This document shows positions 8,532 to 16,944 of a stretch of DNA of 34,774 bases, piece after piece. The notes below the pieces were generated by a model. It did no database searches. It worked only from the letters and a program-made list of their open reading frames with translations, and had not been told where the DNA came from. The DNA comes from Spirochaetales bacterium (lineage in GTDB: Bacteria > Spirochaetota > Spirochaetia > JAGLYY01): NCBI GenBank assembly GCA_023131935.1, contig JAGLYY010000224.1:1-34774 (forward strand), written 5' to 3'. The translations under genes and the position numbers were made by a program. How positions within the stretch are numbered: position 1 is the first letter of the stretch; each line of letters opens with the position of its first letter.

Positions 8532-10679
8532 TTAGTGTCTATGTTGATTAGACCTGCCTGAGTCGTGGCGGGGTTTCCGGTGATCGTGATGCGAACTTCC
8601 TTGAGGATCAATAGCGTCGATGTAGCTTAAGTTAATTCTGCCCATCCTATCAATCTCAATAATCTTTACCTGTATTTGCTGCTCAAGCTTCAGTACATCG
8701 GATACTTTTTCAACCCTTTGTCTGGAAAGTTTGGAAATGTGACACAATCCATCCTTTCCCGGAAGAATTTCAACAAAAGCGCCGAAATCAACAATCCGTT
8801 TGACCGTACCCAGGTATACTTTTCCAACCTCAGGCTCTTCAACAAGCCCTCTGATCATTTCTTCAGCAAGACTGGCGCCTTCCTGGTTTTTACTGTAAAT
8901 GGTGATGGTCCCATCATTGTCTATGTTAACAGTTGTATCAGTTTTCTCGCTGATGGCTTTAACATTTTTGCCGCCAGGGCCTATTACCGCGCCAATCTTA
9001 TCCTGTTCAACTTTTATGATGGAAATTTTGGGCGCGTACTCTGAAATAGAACTTTCCGGAGTTCTGATAACTTCGTTCATGATACCGAGGATGTGGAGTC
9101 TTCCTTTATGGGCCTGATCAAGCGCCCGGGCCATAATTTCCGCGGAAACCTGCTTGATTTTAATATCCATCTGAAAAGCGGTGATGCCGTCTTCGGTTCC
9201 AGCGACTTTAAAGTCCATATCACCAAGATGGTCCTCCTCACCGAGGATATCGCTTAAAACCACTGTATTGGTTTCATCACTGATGAGTCCCATTGCGATA
9301 CCAGCAACAGGTTTTTTAATAGGTATACCAGCCTGAAGCAGACTCAAGGACCCCCCACACACCGTCGCCATGGAAGAAGAACCATTAGATTCGAGAACTT
9401 CTGATACAACCCTGATGGTATAGGGAAAATTCTCCTTCGAAGGAAGGACCCCGGCGATTGCACGTTTGGCGAGATGGCCATGTCCAATTTCCCTTCGACC
9501 AGTACCAAGCCGGCCGGTTTCCCCTACAGAGAAGGGAGGGAAGTTGTAATGGAGCATGAAATTATCAAACCGTTTCTCTCCATCGATATCGTCTTTCATC
9601 TGTTCATCAAAAACTGTTCCCAGTGTGGTAACCGCAAGAGCTTGAGTTTCGCCGCGGGTAAAAAGGGCGCTTCCGTGGGTACGGGGCAGTATTTTAATTT
9701 CACAGGAAATAGGGCGAATATCTTCCGGCCCTCTACCGTCGGTACGTATCCCTTTCTCAATGATTGATTTCCTGACAATCGTAGATTCAAGTTCTTCAAA
9801 AACCTCATTGAAAAGTTTTAGCTGCTCCTCTGGAATATCCTCCTCAAATCGGGTAAAAATGTCATTTTTCACCTGCTTGATGGCAGCATAGCGTTCCATT
9901 TTTCCCTTAACGAAACAGGCTTCTTCCATAAGAGAATATGCAGCTTTAATAATATCTTCCCTTTTCGGAAAGCTTTCATCAACCTCAGGAAGGGGCAATT
10001 TCTCTTTTCCAGCAAGCCTGGCAAGTTCAATTTGAGCATTACAGATCTCTTTAATAGTTACTTCGGCTTTGCTGATTGCTTTAATCATCAGATCTTCAGA
10101 GACCTCTTTTCCCCCTCCCTCAACCATGGTGATACCATGTTCGGTGCCGGCAACAACGATCTCTAGTTCCGATGCTTCAATTTGCGCAAAAGTAGGGTTC
10201 AGGATAAGTTCTTCATCAAGATAACAGACCCGAACTGAACCGGTAGGTCCATCAAAGGGGATATCAGATATGGTAACTGCAGCTGATGAAGCAATCATGG
10301 CAATCACATCTGGTGGATTAATCTGGTCGGCGGAAATAACCGTCGGTACAACCTGAATCTCTCTTCCAAATTTCTTTGAAAAGAGGGGTCTCATCGGGCG
10401 GTCAATCAACCGTGAAACAAGGATTTCCTTGTCTTTCGGTCGTGCTTCCCTTTTGAGGAACCCACCGGGAATTTTCCCCGCCGCGTAGAACTTTTCATTG
10501 TACTCAACCTGGAGAGGGACGTAGTCAAGTTCAGATTCCCTGCCGCCGCAGCAGGCGGTAGCAATTACCGCGCTTTCACCAAAACGGGCAAAAACAGATC
10601 CATTTGCCTGTTTGGCCATTTTTCCTGTTTCAAGTATGAGTTCTTTGTCACCAATTTTAATTGTGACTGAGTGTGGCAT
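8532..10679 (-). CDS. pnp: polyribonucleotide nucleotidyltransferase (PNPase)
   Basis: PNPase is a phosphorolytic 3'-5' exoribonuclease of the mRNA decay machinery. The 715-residue protein has two RNase PH-like domains, the second with TRGETQALAVTTLGT and the SMATVCGGSLSL segment. These are followed by a KH domain (about 557-617, IGPGGKNVKAI) and an S1 domain (about 622-692, GTVKRIVDFGAFVEILPGK). The tail after S1 is short and rich in His, Arg and Ser. The ATG start has AAGGAA 7 nt upstream and lies 4 nt after the rpsO stop. The rpsO-pnp order is conserved in many bacteria. A stable hairpin follows the stop. In E. coli pnp is autoregulated through its leader; nothing here shows that directly. 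Confidence 0.98.
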   Translation of the reverse strand: MPHSVTIKIGDKELILETGKMAKQANGSVFARFGESAVIATACCGGRESELDYVPLQVEYNEKFYAAGKIPGGFLKREARPKDKEILVSRLIDRPMRPLFSKKFGREIQVVPTVISADQINPPDVIAMIASSAAVTISDIPFDGPTGSVRVCYLDEELILNPTFAQIEASELEIVVAGTEHGITMVEGGGKEVSEDLMIKAISKAEVTIKEICNAQIELARLAGKEKLPLPEVDESFPKREDIIKAAYSLMEEACFVKGKMERYAAIKQVKNDIFTRFEEDIPEEQLKLFNEVFEELESTIVRKSIIEKGIRTDGRGPEDIRPISCEIKILPRTHGSALFTRGETQALAVTTLGTVFDEQMKDDIDGEKRFDNFMLHYNFPPFSVGETGRLGTGRREIGHGHLAKRAIAGVLPSKENFPYTIRVVSEVLESNGSSSMATVCGGSLSLLQAGIPIKKPVAGIAMGLISDETNTVVLSDILGEEDHLGDMDFKVAGTEDGITAFQMDIKIKQVSAEIMARALDQAHKGRLHILGIMNEVIRTPESSISEYAPKISIIKVEQDKIGAVIGPGGKNVKAISEKTDTTVNIDNDGTITIYSKNQEGASLAEEMIRGLVEEPEVGKVYLGTVKRIVDFGAFVEILPGKDGLCHISKLSRQRVEKVSDVLKLEQQIQVKIIEIDRMGRINLSYIDAIDPQGSSHHDHRKPRHDSGRSNQHRH

Positions 10680-10683
10680 TGTA

Positions 10684-10953
10684 TTACTTCCTTAAATTTA
10701 GTTTTTTCAGGATTTCCCGATATTTATCAAGTTCCGTACGTTTCAGGTATGTTAAAAGTCTTCTTCTCTGTCCTACCATCTTCAGCAGGCCCCGTCTGGA
10801 AGCGTGATCTTTCTTATGTTCCTTGAAGTGTTCTGTGAGATCCTGAATCCGGGCGGTCAGAAGCGCAATTTGAACCTCTGTCGAACCTGTATTTTTTTCA
10901 TCCAGTCCAAAATCCTTGACGATAGCCATTTTCTGTTCTTTGGTTAAAGCCAT
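10684..10953 (-). CDS. rpsO: 30S ribosomal protein S15
   Basis: S15 binds the central domain of 16S rRNA early in 30S assembly. Two ATG codons are available. The second (10953) is chosen because GGAG lies 7 nt upstream of it but only 1 nt from the first (10959), and because it gives the canonical N-terminus MALTKEQKMAIV and 89 residues, matching the family length. The family core is clear: GSTEVQIALLTARIQDLTEHFKEH, KKDHASRRGLLKMVGQRRRLL and YLKRTELDKY. The 135-nt gap from truB holds a candidate promoter and hairpins and may be an autoregulatory leader. pnp follows after 4 nt. Confidence 0.98.
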   Translation of the reverse strand: MALTKEQKMAIVKDFGLDEKNTGSTEVQIALLTARIQDLTEHFKEHKKDHASRRGLLKMVGQRRRLLTYLKRTELDKYREILKKLNLRK

Positions 10954-11001
10954 TCTCATTCTCCTTTATGTATGGCAAATAGTAATGATATGCAAATAAA
11001 T

Positions 11002-11065
11002 CCCCTTACGGGAGTTGTTGAATACTATGGGTAAATTGATATGTATTCATTGACCAGTTTACCCA
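11002..11065 (-). promoter_or_regulatory. rpsO: structured rpsO leader (candidate S15 autoregulatory element)
   Basis: The gap upstream of rpsO contains three inverted repeats on the minus strand. These are TGGGTAAA with TTTACCCA (11058-11065 with 11028-11035), GAATAC with GTATTC (11043-11048 with 11020-11025), and a short TCCC-GTAA-GGGG hairpin (11002-11013) with a GNRA-type loop and a G-U next to a G-C pair. The first two interleave, so they could form a pseudoknot or compete. S15 autoregulation through mRNA leaders that carry G-U/G-C features is known in several bacteria; that this is such a site is inference. Confidence 0.4.
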
Positions 11066-11083
11066 AAAAAGTACAAAAGTCAA
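11056..11083 (-). promoter_or_regulatory. candidate sigma70 promoter for rpsO-pnp
   Basis: On the minus strand TTGACT (11078-11083) is separated by 16 nt from TAAACT (11056-11061). The -35 box matches 5 of 6 consensus bases, the -10 box 4 of 6. It would start transcription around 11049 and give a leader of about 95 nt. A T6 run lies within the spacer. Read-through from truB is also likely. Confidence 0.4.
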
Positions 11084-11088
11084 TCTAT

Positions 11089-12000
11089 CTACTGTTTTCC
11101 ATTTTTAAAATCATACTTTTGTTTCGGTATCACAAACTCATACTTATAGGTTTCTCCTCTGTGGGAACAGAGGGCTATAAATTGATTATCTTCGTCGATG
11201 AAGGCGAAATACCCCTCCTGGGGGTGTGTAAAACCTGACAAATGTTTCTCTATTCCAGCACCTGTAAGTACTTGCTTAATCGATTGTTTATCTAATAAAA
11301 TCTTCTGAATCCCCCCTATCCGGTCGATAGCTTTTATCCCTTCGAAAAAGTCACTTTCAGGAGAAAATTCCTCAGGCGTTTTTCCATCCTCGACCAGGTA
11401 CGGTCCTACCGCGGTTCTTCTAAGGGAGGTGAGATACCCGCAGGAACCGCTGCTTCGTCCGAGGTCCCTCGCAAGGCTCCTGATATAGGTTCCTTTTCCG
11501 CAGATTACCTTTATCGTAAGATAAGGTGGTTTCCACCCAAGAATAGAAAGCTCCTTTATCTGAACTTCCCTCCCGGGCATTTCAACAATTTCCCCCGCCC
11601 GAACCCTTTCGTGAGCCCGTTTCCCATTAATATGAATCGCTGAATATGCGGGGGGGCGTTGTTTTATGGTGCCGCGAAATGTGGGGAGAACTTCTTCAAT
11701 GGTGCCAAGGTCCGGAACCGGAGCCGTTTGAATAAGTGCCCCCTCCGGATCCAAAGTATCGGTTTCCTTGCCGAAGCAGATTATTCCCTCATAGGTTTTA
11801 TCCATCCCGGTGATGTGAGGAACAAGTTTTGTGAATTGTCCGGTGAGAACAACGAGAATGCCGGATGCAAATTTGTCGAGGGTCCCTGTATGACCTACCC
11901 TTTTCTCATTAAGGACACGTTTAACCCTGGAAAGGGCCTGAAATGAGGTGACCCCTTCAGGTTTATCAAGAAGAAGGAGACCTGAAGCTCTTTTTCTCAA
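11089..12000 (-). CDS. truB: tRNA pseudouridine(55) synthase
   Basis: TruB makes pseudouridine 55 in the T-loop of tRNAs. The 303-residue protein begins with the family lead GLLLLDKPEGVTSF and has the catalytic motif GHTGTLDKFASG with Asp42. Further family blocks are RPPAYSAIHINGKRAHERVRAGE and GKGTYIRSLARDLG. A C-terminal PUA-like segment is plausible (about 235-300). The start is TTG 12000, which overlaps the rbfA stop as TTGA; GAGGAA lies 8 nt upstream, and no ATG would keep the N-terminal motif. It is followed by the 135-nt rpsO leader region without a clear terminator, so part of the rpsO-pnp message probably comes from here. Confidence 0.97.
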   Translation of the reverse strand: MRKRASGLLLLDKPEGVTSFQALSRVKRVLNEKRVGHTGTLDKFASGILVVLTGQFTKLVPHITGMDKTYEGIICFGKETDTLDPEGALIQTAPVPDLGTIEEVLPTFRGTIKQRPPAYSAIHINGKRAHERVRAGEIVEMPGREVQIKELSILGWKPPYLTIKVICGKGTYIRSLARDLGRSSGSCGYLTSLRRTAVGPYLVEDGKTPEEFSPESDFFEGIKAIDRIGGIQKILLDKQSIKQVLTGAGIEKHLSGFTHPQEGYFAFIDEDNQFIALCSHRGETYKYEFVIPKQKYDFKNGKQ

Positions 12001-12344
12001 GTATTCAGTTCCTCAATCTTTTTAATCATGTTGAAGCCATCTTCTATTGAATTGTCAAGGATAAATATTAATTTCGGGGTCTGTCTAATCTTCAGTTTTT
12101 TGCCGAGGATGCCCTGAATAAAGCCTGTAGCGTGATTCAAAGCATCAACAGAAGATTGGAGTTTTTTGCGGCCTTCAAATCCGGATATATAGATTTTAGC
12201 GTATGCTATATCCTTCGAGACATCAACATCTGAAATCGATATCATGGTTGTAACACGGGGATCTTTAATGATCCCTTTCATAATCATCATACTGATTTCT
12301 TCTCTTAACAGGCTTTTTACCCGTTCCAGTCTATGTTCTGCCAT
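11997..12344 (-). CDS. rbfA: 30S ribosome-binding factor A
   Basis: RbfA is a KH-type fold protein that assists late 16S rRNA and 30S maturation. The 115-residue length is normal. The N-terminus (HRLERVKSLLREEISMMIMKGIIKDPR) is the typical lead helix, followed by the family beta-alpha core with VTTMISISDVDVSKDIAYAKIYIS and the late LKIRQTPKLIFILDNSIEDG. The ATG start has AAGGA just upstream. It lies 8 nt after the infB stop and overlaps truB by 4 bp, the common infB-rbfA-truB arrangement. Confidence 0.97.
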   Translation of the reverse strand: MAEHRLERVKSLLREEISMMIMKGIIKDPRVTTMISISDVDVSKDIAYAKIYISGFEGRKKLQSSVDALNHATGFIQGILGKKLKIRQTPKLIFILDNSIEDGFNMIKKIEELNT

Positions 12345-12352
12345 CGGTCCTT

Positions 12353-14884
12353 CTATTTATTTTCCGGCTTACCGAGTTTCTTCGCGATCTCTTTAATCTC
12401 AAAGACTTCAAGCTGATCTCCAACCTGAATGTCCTGGAAGGTCTCAATACCGATACCACATTCGTATCCGGCATCAACTTCCCTGGCATCTTCTTTAAAC
12501 CGCTTGAGACTGGTGATTTTTCCGGTATGCTGTTCAATACCTTCACGGAATACTCTGACATTGGATCCCCGTTTTACCTTACCGGTAAGAACATAGGTAC
12601 CTGCAATAACACCAATCTTTGGTACTTTGAAGGTATCCCGTACCTCTATGGTAGCAACGACCTCCTCCTTGAGTTCAGGAGCAAGCAGCCCTTCCATCGC
12701 TGATCGGATATCATCAACAGCATCATAGATGATGTTATACTTCCGGATTTCAACTTTTTCCCGGTCGGCTAGTATCTGAGCCTTTGAGGTCGGCCGAACG
12801 TGGAAGCCAATGATAATTGCGTTTGAAGCGACCGCCAGGTTAACATCGTTCTCAATAACTGCACCGGCAGATGTATGAATTGCAGTGAGCCGAATCTCCT
12901 TGGTGCTGAGCTTTTCAAGAGCGCTTTTGAGGGCTTCAACAGAACCGTGTACATCACCCTTGATGATAACCTTGAGTTCCTTAATCTCGCCGTCCTGGAT
13001 TGAATCGTAGAGATTATCCAGAGTAATTTTCTTGACGTTTGCGGCTTCACCCTGTTTTTCGAGCTCCTGACGTTTTGCACCGATTTGTCTCGCGAACTTT
13101 TCGGATTCTGTTACCTGAAAAGGTGCTCCGGCATCAGGAATTCCTGTAAAACCAAGGATTTCAATAGGTATTGCCGGCGGTGCTTCGGTAATCTTATTTC
13201 CCTTGTCATCAAATATAGCTCGAACCTTGCCAGGATAGACTCCAGCAACAAAAGCATCACCAATGCGCAGGGTACCCCTTTCTATTATGACTGTGGACAC
13301 AATACCCCGGCCATGATCAACCTTTGATTCAATAATCTTTCCCTCAGCCCGACAGCTGTAATTTGCTTTTAACTCAAGAACCTCTGCCTGTAAGAGGATG
13401 CTGTCAAGAAGTTCAGCAACTCCCTGTCCCTTCAAAGCGGATAGTTCAGCGAAAATCGTTGAACCGCCCCAATCTTCCGGAATGAGATTGTATTCCGAAA
13501 GTTGCTGTTTTACCCTATCGGGATTCGCTTCGGGGAGATCAATTTTATTAACAGCTACTATGATAGGAACTCCTGCCTCTTTAGCATGGTTCAGCGCTTC
13601 TACTGTTTGGGGCATAACACCATCGTTTGCGGCGACAACCAGCACAACGATGTCAGTAACCTGTGCTCCACGAGCCCGCATGAGAGTAAATGCTTCATGG
13701 CCGGGAGTATCAAGGAAAATGATATCTCCCTGAGGGAGAGCCACTTTGTACGCTCCAATATGTTGGGTGATTCCACCGAATTCACCAGCGACTACATCGG
13801 ACTTTCGGATGGTATCCAGGAGTTTTGTTTTACCATGATCAACGTGACCCATCACCGTTACAATGGGAGGGCGAGTCTTCAGATCCTCATCCTGGTCTTT
13901 TTCGCTCTCTATGATGGTTTCATCGTAGAGTGAGACAATTTTAACCTTCGCGCCATATTCTTCGGCAACAACGGCGGCTGTTTCCGCGTCAATCTGTTGA
14001 TTGATGGTGACCATCATTCCAAGTCCCATCAGTTTCCCGATGATTTCCGAAGCTTTCAGATTCATTTTTTTTGCGAGATCACTGACCGTAATGACCTCCA
14101 TCATATCGATTTCCTTGGGCACAGGATTCGATCTCTGGACGGTCTTCTTCTTTATCTGAAAATCTTTCTCTTTAAGATTCTGTTTCTTACTCTTCTGATA
14201 GGCAGGTTTCTTTTTTGCTTTATAGAATTTTTTCCCTGCCGGTTTTTTATCTCCTACTGGCGGAGCAGTTTGCTCGGGTTTAAATCCGGGACGCTGCTGA
14301 GGTCTGAAATTCCGCTGAGGTCCTCTATTTCCTCCAGGTCCGCCTGTTTGAGGTCTACCGCCCTGGGATGGTCTTCCACCCTGGGGAGGTCTACCACCCT
14401 GTGTTGGACGTCGATTTGGTCCTTCACCGCCTGCTGGGGGTCTTCGGTTATAACCTCCCCTGTTCCCACCGGTTCTGGGTCGGGGTTTCTCATTAGCAAA
14501 AATACCCTTGTTATAGGGTTCGGAGGGTGTTCGGGCAGGATGTGCTTTACGGGGATGCCGGTGACCTTCTGTCCCCTCGGCAACCATCTTTTTAGCATAT
14601 GTCTTTGCTGCTTGAGGTTTGCGGCCGGCTATTCCGGTCCTAACGGGCTTTTCCTTTCCAGGTCCGGATGAAGATGGAGCCTTTACGCGGGGTTCTTCTT
14701 CAACGGATGGTTTCTCATCTTTCTTAGCGACAACCCTGGGCACAGTTTTCTTGGTCCGCTTTTTAACAACAACTACCTTCTTCCGTTCCAGCTTCGTTTC
14801 TTCCACGGCAGCTGCCGATTCTGGTTTCCTGTGTTTTATAAGAGTCGCTTTTGGTTTCTGTTTCTTTTCCTGCTCTTCAGCCAT
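12353..14884 (-). CDS. infB: translation initiation factor IF-2
   Basis: IF-2 is the GTPase that brings initiator tRNA to the 30S subunit and promotes subunit joining. The 843-residue protein has a disordered N-terminal third: Lys/Glu/Pro-rich residues 1-137, an Arg-Gly-rich stretch at about 138-200 with three QGGRPx repeats, and a Lys-rich linker to 255. An IF-2 N-domain like segment follows at about 262-320. The G domain shows GHVDHGKT (346-353), DTPGH (392-396) and NKID (446-449), followed by the C-terminal beta-barrel and initiator-tRNA-binding regions. The ATG start has AAGGA 3 nt upstream. A 63-nt gap from nusA contains an 8-bp inverted repeat just upstream of the ribosome site. Gene order rimP-nusA-infB-rbfA-truB is classical. 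Confidence 0.98.
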   Translation of the reverse strand: MAEEQEKKQKPKATLIKHRKPESAAAVEETKLERKKVVVVKKRTKKTVPRVVAKKDEKPSVEEEPRVKAPSSSGPGKEKPVRTGIAGRKPQAAKTYAKKMVAEGTEGHRHPRKAHPARTPSEPYNKGIFANEKPRPRTGGNRGGYNRRPPAGGEGPNRRPTQGGRPPQGGRPSQGGRPQTGGPGGNRGPQRNFRPQQRPGFKPEQTAPPVGDKKPAGKKFYKAKKKPAYQKSKKQNLKEKDFQIKKKTVQRSNPVPKEIDMMEVITVSDLAKKMNLKASEIIGKLMGLGMMVTINQQIDAETAAVVAEEYGAKVKIVSLYDETIIESEKDQDEDLKTRPPIVTVMGHVDHGKTKLLDTIRKSDVVAGEFGGITQHIGAYKVALPQGDIIFLDTPGHEAFTLMRARGAQVTDIVVLVVAANDGVMPQTVEALNHAKEAGVPIIVAVNKIDLPEANPDRVKQQLSEYNLIPEDWGGSTIFAELSALKGQGVAELLDSILLQAEVLELKANYSCRAEGKIIESKVDHGRGIVSTVIIERGTLRIGDAFVAGVYPGKVRAIFDDKGNKITEAPPAIPIEILGFTGIPDAGAPFQVTESEKFARQIGAKRQELEKQGEAANVKKITLDNLYDSIQDGEIKELKVIIKGDVHGSVEALKSALEKLSTKEIRLTAIHTSAGAVIENDVNLAVASNAIIIGFHVRPTSKAQILADREKVEIRKYNIIYDAVDDIRSAMEGLLAPELKEEVVATIEVRDTFKVPKIGVIAGTYVLTGKVKRGSNVRVFREGIEQHTGKITSLKRFKEDAREVDAGYECGIGIETFQDIQVGDQLEVFEIKEIAKKLGKPENK
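14348..14401 (-). repeat. three 18-bp tandem repeats coding QGGRPx in infB
   Basis: Three consecutive 18-nt units, starting CAGGGTGGTAGACC, CAGGGTGGAAGACC and CAGGGCGGTAGACC, encode residues 162-179 of IF-2. They are imperfect, with mostly synonymous differences, within a wider Arg-Gly-Pro-rich region. They look like an internal expansion in a disordered linker and would be a likely site of length variation. Confidence 0.75.
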
Positions 14885-14900
14885 ATATCCTCTTTATCGC

Positions 14901-14937
14901 ATTCGGCTTTTTCTATAATAATCGATTCCAGCCGAAT
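14901..14937 (-). promoter_or_regulatory. inverted repeat in the nusA-infB gap, upstream of the infB ribosome site
   Basis: ATTCGGCT (14930-14937 on the minus strand) pairs exactly with AGCCGAAT (14901-14908) across a 21-nt A/T-rich loop. The stem ends about 8 nt before the AAAGGA ribosome site of infB. No U-run follows, so it is not a terminator; it could be a processing or translation-control hairpin. Confidence 0.4.
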
Positions 14938-14947
14938 CCAATGATAT

Positions 14948-16393
14948 CTATTCCTCTTCCTCTATCTCGAAGCTCAGTCCAACCCCACAGTTTGGACATT
15001 GGGTCATGTCAACAGAAATTGCATTCCCACATTCAGGACACTCGAAGTATTCCTCTTCAGGCTCCTCTTCTGCTTCTTCTGTATCTTCCGATTCTTCTTC
15101 GATAATGTCAACATTCTCGAGAATGATCGATTTAATCTTCTTTATATCCTCTTCGCTCAAGTTTTCAAACTTGGCAAGTTCCTCATCTGTAAGAGACACG
15201 AGAGTTTCAATAAGTTCTATACCATCCTCGTAAAGGATATTGATAATATGTTCAGGAAGCCCTGGAAGTTCGGAAATTCGGATAATTTCCTCTTCTTCCT
15301 CGTAATCTCGAAAGAGTGCCTCAACAGCCCTTTTAGATTCAATGGAGATATCCATTTCCTCGAACTGGGCTTCAGTCTTTACATCAATATTCCAGTCTGT
15401 CAATCTATTAGCAAGACGGACGTTCAATCCCTGTTTTCCGATAGCGAGTGATAACTGGCTTTCATCAACAATAGCAATGGCTTGCCGTTTTGCTTCGTCT
15501 ACAATAACGACCTGTTTGACCTCGGCGGGGGAAAGGGCGTTTTTAACGAACTCCCGGGGATCATTCTCGTATTTAAGAATATCGATTTTCTCCCCCTCAA
15601 GCTCCCTTACAATTGCCTGGATCCGGACACCCTTCATACCGACGCACGCACCGACGGGATCTACATCATCCCTATTAGAGTACACCGCGAGCTTTGTTCG
15701 ATATCCCGGTTCACGCACTATCTTAAATATTTCCACAATCTGATCATATACTTCAGGAACTTCAAGATCGAAAATGCGTTTCACAAAATCGGTATGTGTC
15801 CTCGAAAGGACGATCTGCAGTCCCGAAGGTGTTTTATTTACTTCGTAAATAAGAGCTTTAATGCGGTCATTCGGCCGGTAAATCTCTCTTGGAGATTGAT
15901 ACCGTTTCGGAAGAATACCTTCGATTTTACCAAGATCGACAAAAATGTTCCCATTTCTCTCTCTCTGATAGTAACCGATGATCATTTCACCAACTTTTTC
16001 CTGAAATTCGGAATAGAGGGTGTCTTTCTGTATCTCCCGGAGGGTCTGCTTTGCCTTCTGCTTGGCAGTCTGAACAGCAACCCGGTCGAATTCTTTTATG
16101 TTGATTTCAATCAACAGTTCATCACCGATTTCACATTCATCGTTGAGTTCAAGGGCCTCTTCCAGACTGATTTCAGCAACCGGATCATAAATATCTTCAA
16201 CAATGCTTTTTCTTGCAAAGAGAGCCACATCGTTACCATCTTCACTGAAACGGACTACAGCGTTATCAGCTGTTCCGAATTTCCGTTTATATGCCGCATA
16301 GAGAAAATCTTCTATCGTTTTAACGACAAGTTCCTCTGATATTCCGCGATCTTGCACCAGTGCTTTTATTGCATCAGCTAATTCAGAAGACAT
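14948..16393 (-). CDS. nusA: transcription termination/antitermination factor NusA with C-terminal zinc ribbon
   Basis: NusA binds RNA polymerase and nascent RNA and modulates pausing, termination and antitermination. The 481-residue protein has the N-terminal polymerase-binding domain (1-125), an S1 domain (about 130-200, IIGYYQRERNGNIFVDLGKIEGILP), and tandem KH domains (about 200-345, with GACVGMKGVRIQAI and AIGKQGLNVRLA). A helix-hairpin-helix-like segment follows (about 365-430, ISELPGLPEHIINILYEDG). Unusually, it ends with an acidic linker (432-448) and a four-cysteine zinc ribbon (Cys452, 455, 466, 469: CPECG and CPNCG). The ATG follows the rimP stop with no gap, and AGGAGG lies 11 nt upstream. 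The operon leader carries a hairpin-U6 attenuator candidate, which fits NusA autoregulation known in other bacteria. Confidence 0.97.
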   Translation of the reverse strand: MSSELADAIKALVQDRGISEELVVKTIEDFLYAAYKRKFGTADNAVVRFSEDGNDVALFARKSIVEDIYDPVAEISLEEALELNDECEIGDELLIEINIKEFDRVAVQTAKQKAKQTLREIQKDTLYSEFQEKVGEMIIGYYQRERNGNIFVDLGKIEGILPKRYQSPREIYRPNDRIKALIYEVNKTPSGLQIVLSRTHTDFVKRIFDLEVPEVYDQIVEIFKIVREPGYRTKLAVYSNRDDVDPVGACVGMKGVRIQAIVRELEGEKIDILKYENDPREFVKNALSPAEVKQVVIVDEAKRQAIAIVDESQLSLAIGKQGLNVRLANRLTDWNIDVKTEAQFEEMDISIESKRAVEALFRDYEEEEEIIRISELPGLPEHIINILYEDGIELIETLVSLTDEELAKFENLSEEDIKKIKSIILENVDIIEEESEDTEEAEEEPEEEYFECPECGNAISVDMTQCPNCGVGLSFEIEEEE

Positions 16394-16855
16394 CTACTTT
16401 CTGACCTCCTGTGAATATGCTAATTTAGCTTTCTGGATATTTGAACCTTCAATTCTCATTGTATTTCCATCCGCCTCAAGAGTAATAGTAGTACCACCAT
16501 GAAGTATTTTACCCATAATCCATTCCTGGGAATCTGCCAAAAACACTTTAACCAAACGGCCTGTGAAGATGTCAAATTCATCCAGATATTTCAGTTTCCT
16601 GCTCAATCCCGGAGATGATATCTCAAGATTGATCTCCCGTGTATCCTCAACAAGCTCAACACGTGGGCGCAGAGTCTTCGAGACCTCCACGCAGTCACTA
16701 ATAGTAACACCAGTTTCCTGGTGAATGACGATATGAACCTCAAGGATTCCCCGCCTTTGCTGCCGGGCGATCTCGACAATTTCAAAACCAAGCCCTTTGG
16801 TTACAGGCTGTAGTTCCGCGTAAAGATTGTGAGTTTCTTTCGGACGGCTATCCAT
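16394..16855 (-). CDS. rimP: ribosome maturation factor RimP
   Basis: RimP assists 30S subunit maturation and is nearly always upstream of nusA. ATG 16855 is preferred: AGGAG lies 5 nt upstream, whereas the GTG at 16876 lacks a site and adds seven residues. The product is 153 residues, the family's usual size. The N-terminal domain has the GFEIVEIARQQRRGILEVHIVI segment and VTISDCVEVSKTL; the family signature follows as EINLEISSPGLSRKLK. A C-terminal SH3-like domain follows (TGRLVKVFLADS). It is the first gene of the long minus-strand series, 33 nt downstream of a hairpin with a U6 tail. Confidence 0.95.
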   Translation of the reverse strand: MDSRPKETHNLYAELQPVTKGLGFEIVEIARQQRRGILEVHIVIHQETGVTISDCVEVSKTLRPRVELVEDTREINLEISSPGLSRKLKYLDEFDIFTGRLVKVFLADSQEWIMGKILHGGTTITLEADGNTMRIEGSNIQKAKLAYSQEVRK

Positions 16856-16887
16856 ATCTCTCCTATAAACTCCCACCGCTAAAGCCT

Positions 16888-16913
16888 AAAAAAGGAGTCG
16901 AACCTTCGACTCC
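16888..16913 (-). terminator. intrinsic terminator in the rimP-nusA leader (candidate attenuator)
   Basis: On the minus strand GGAGTCGAA, a 2-nt loop and TTCGACTCC form a perfect 9-bp stem followed at once by T6 (16888-16893). It lies downstream of the promoter at 16945-16973 and upstream of the rimP ATG, so any transcript from that promoter must read through it. It may also stop transcripts arriving from comF. Confidence 0.85.
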
Positions 16914-16944
16914 CCACAAGCTAGCTCATTCAGGATGACAGACA

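Noticed and set aside
13997..14671. Long plus-strand open frame (224 codons) opposite infB
   Set aside because: It lies fully antisense to well-supported infB, has low-complexity composition mirrored from the RG-rich region, and has no convincing ribosome site.
15482..16339. Plus-strand open frame of 285 codons opposite nusA
   Set aside because: It is antisense to all main NusA domains, with no recognisable protein features; it is explained by codon bias of nusA.
16894..16913. Sequence resembling a tRNA T-arm (GGTTCGACTCC) upstream of rimP, as metY sits before rimP in E. coli
   Set aside because: No acceptor, D or anticodon arms can be paired around it; the 9-bp stem with a 2-nt loop and T6 is a terminator, not a tRNA.
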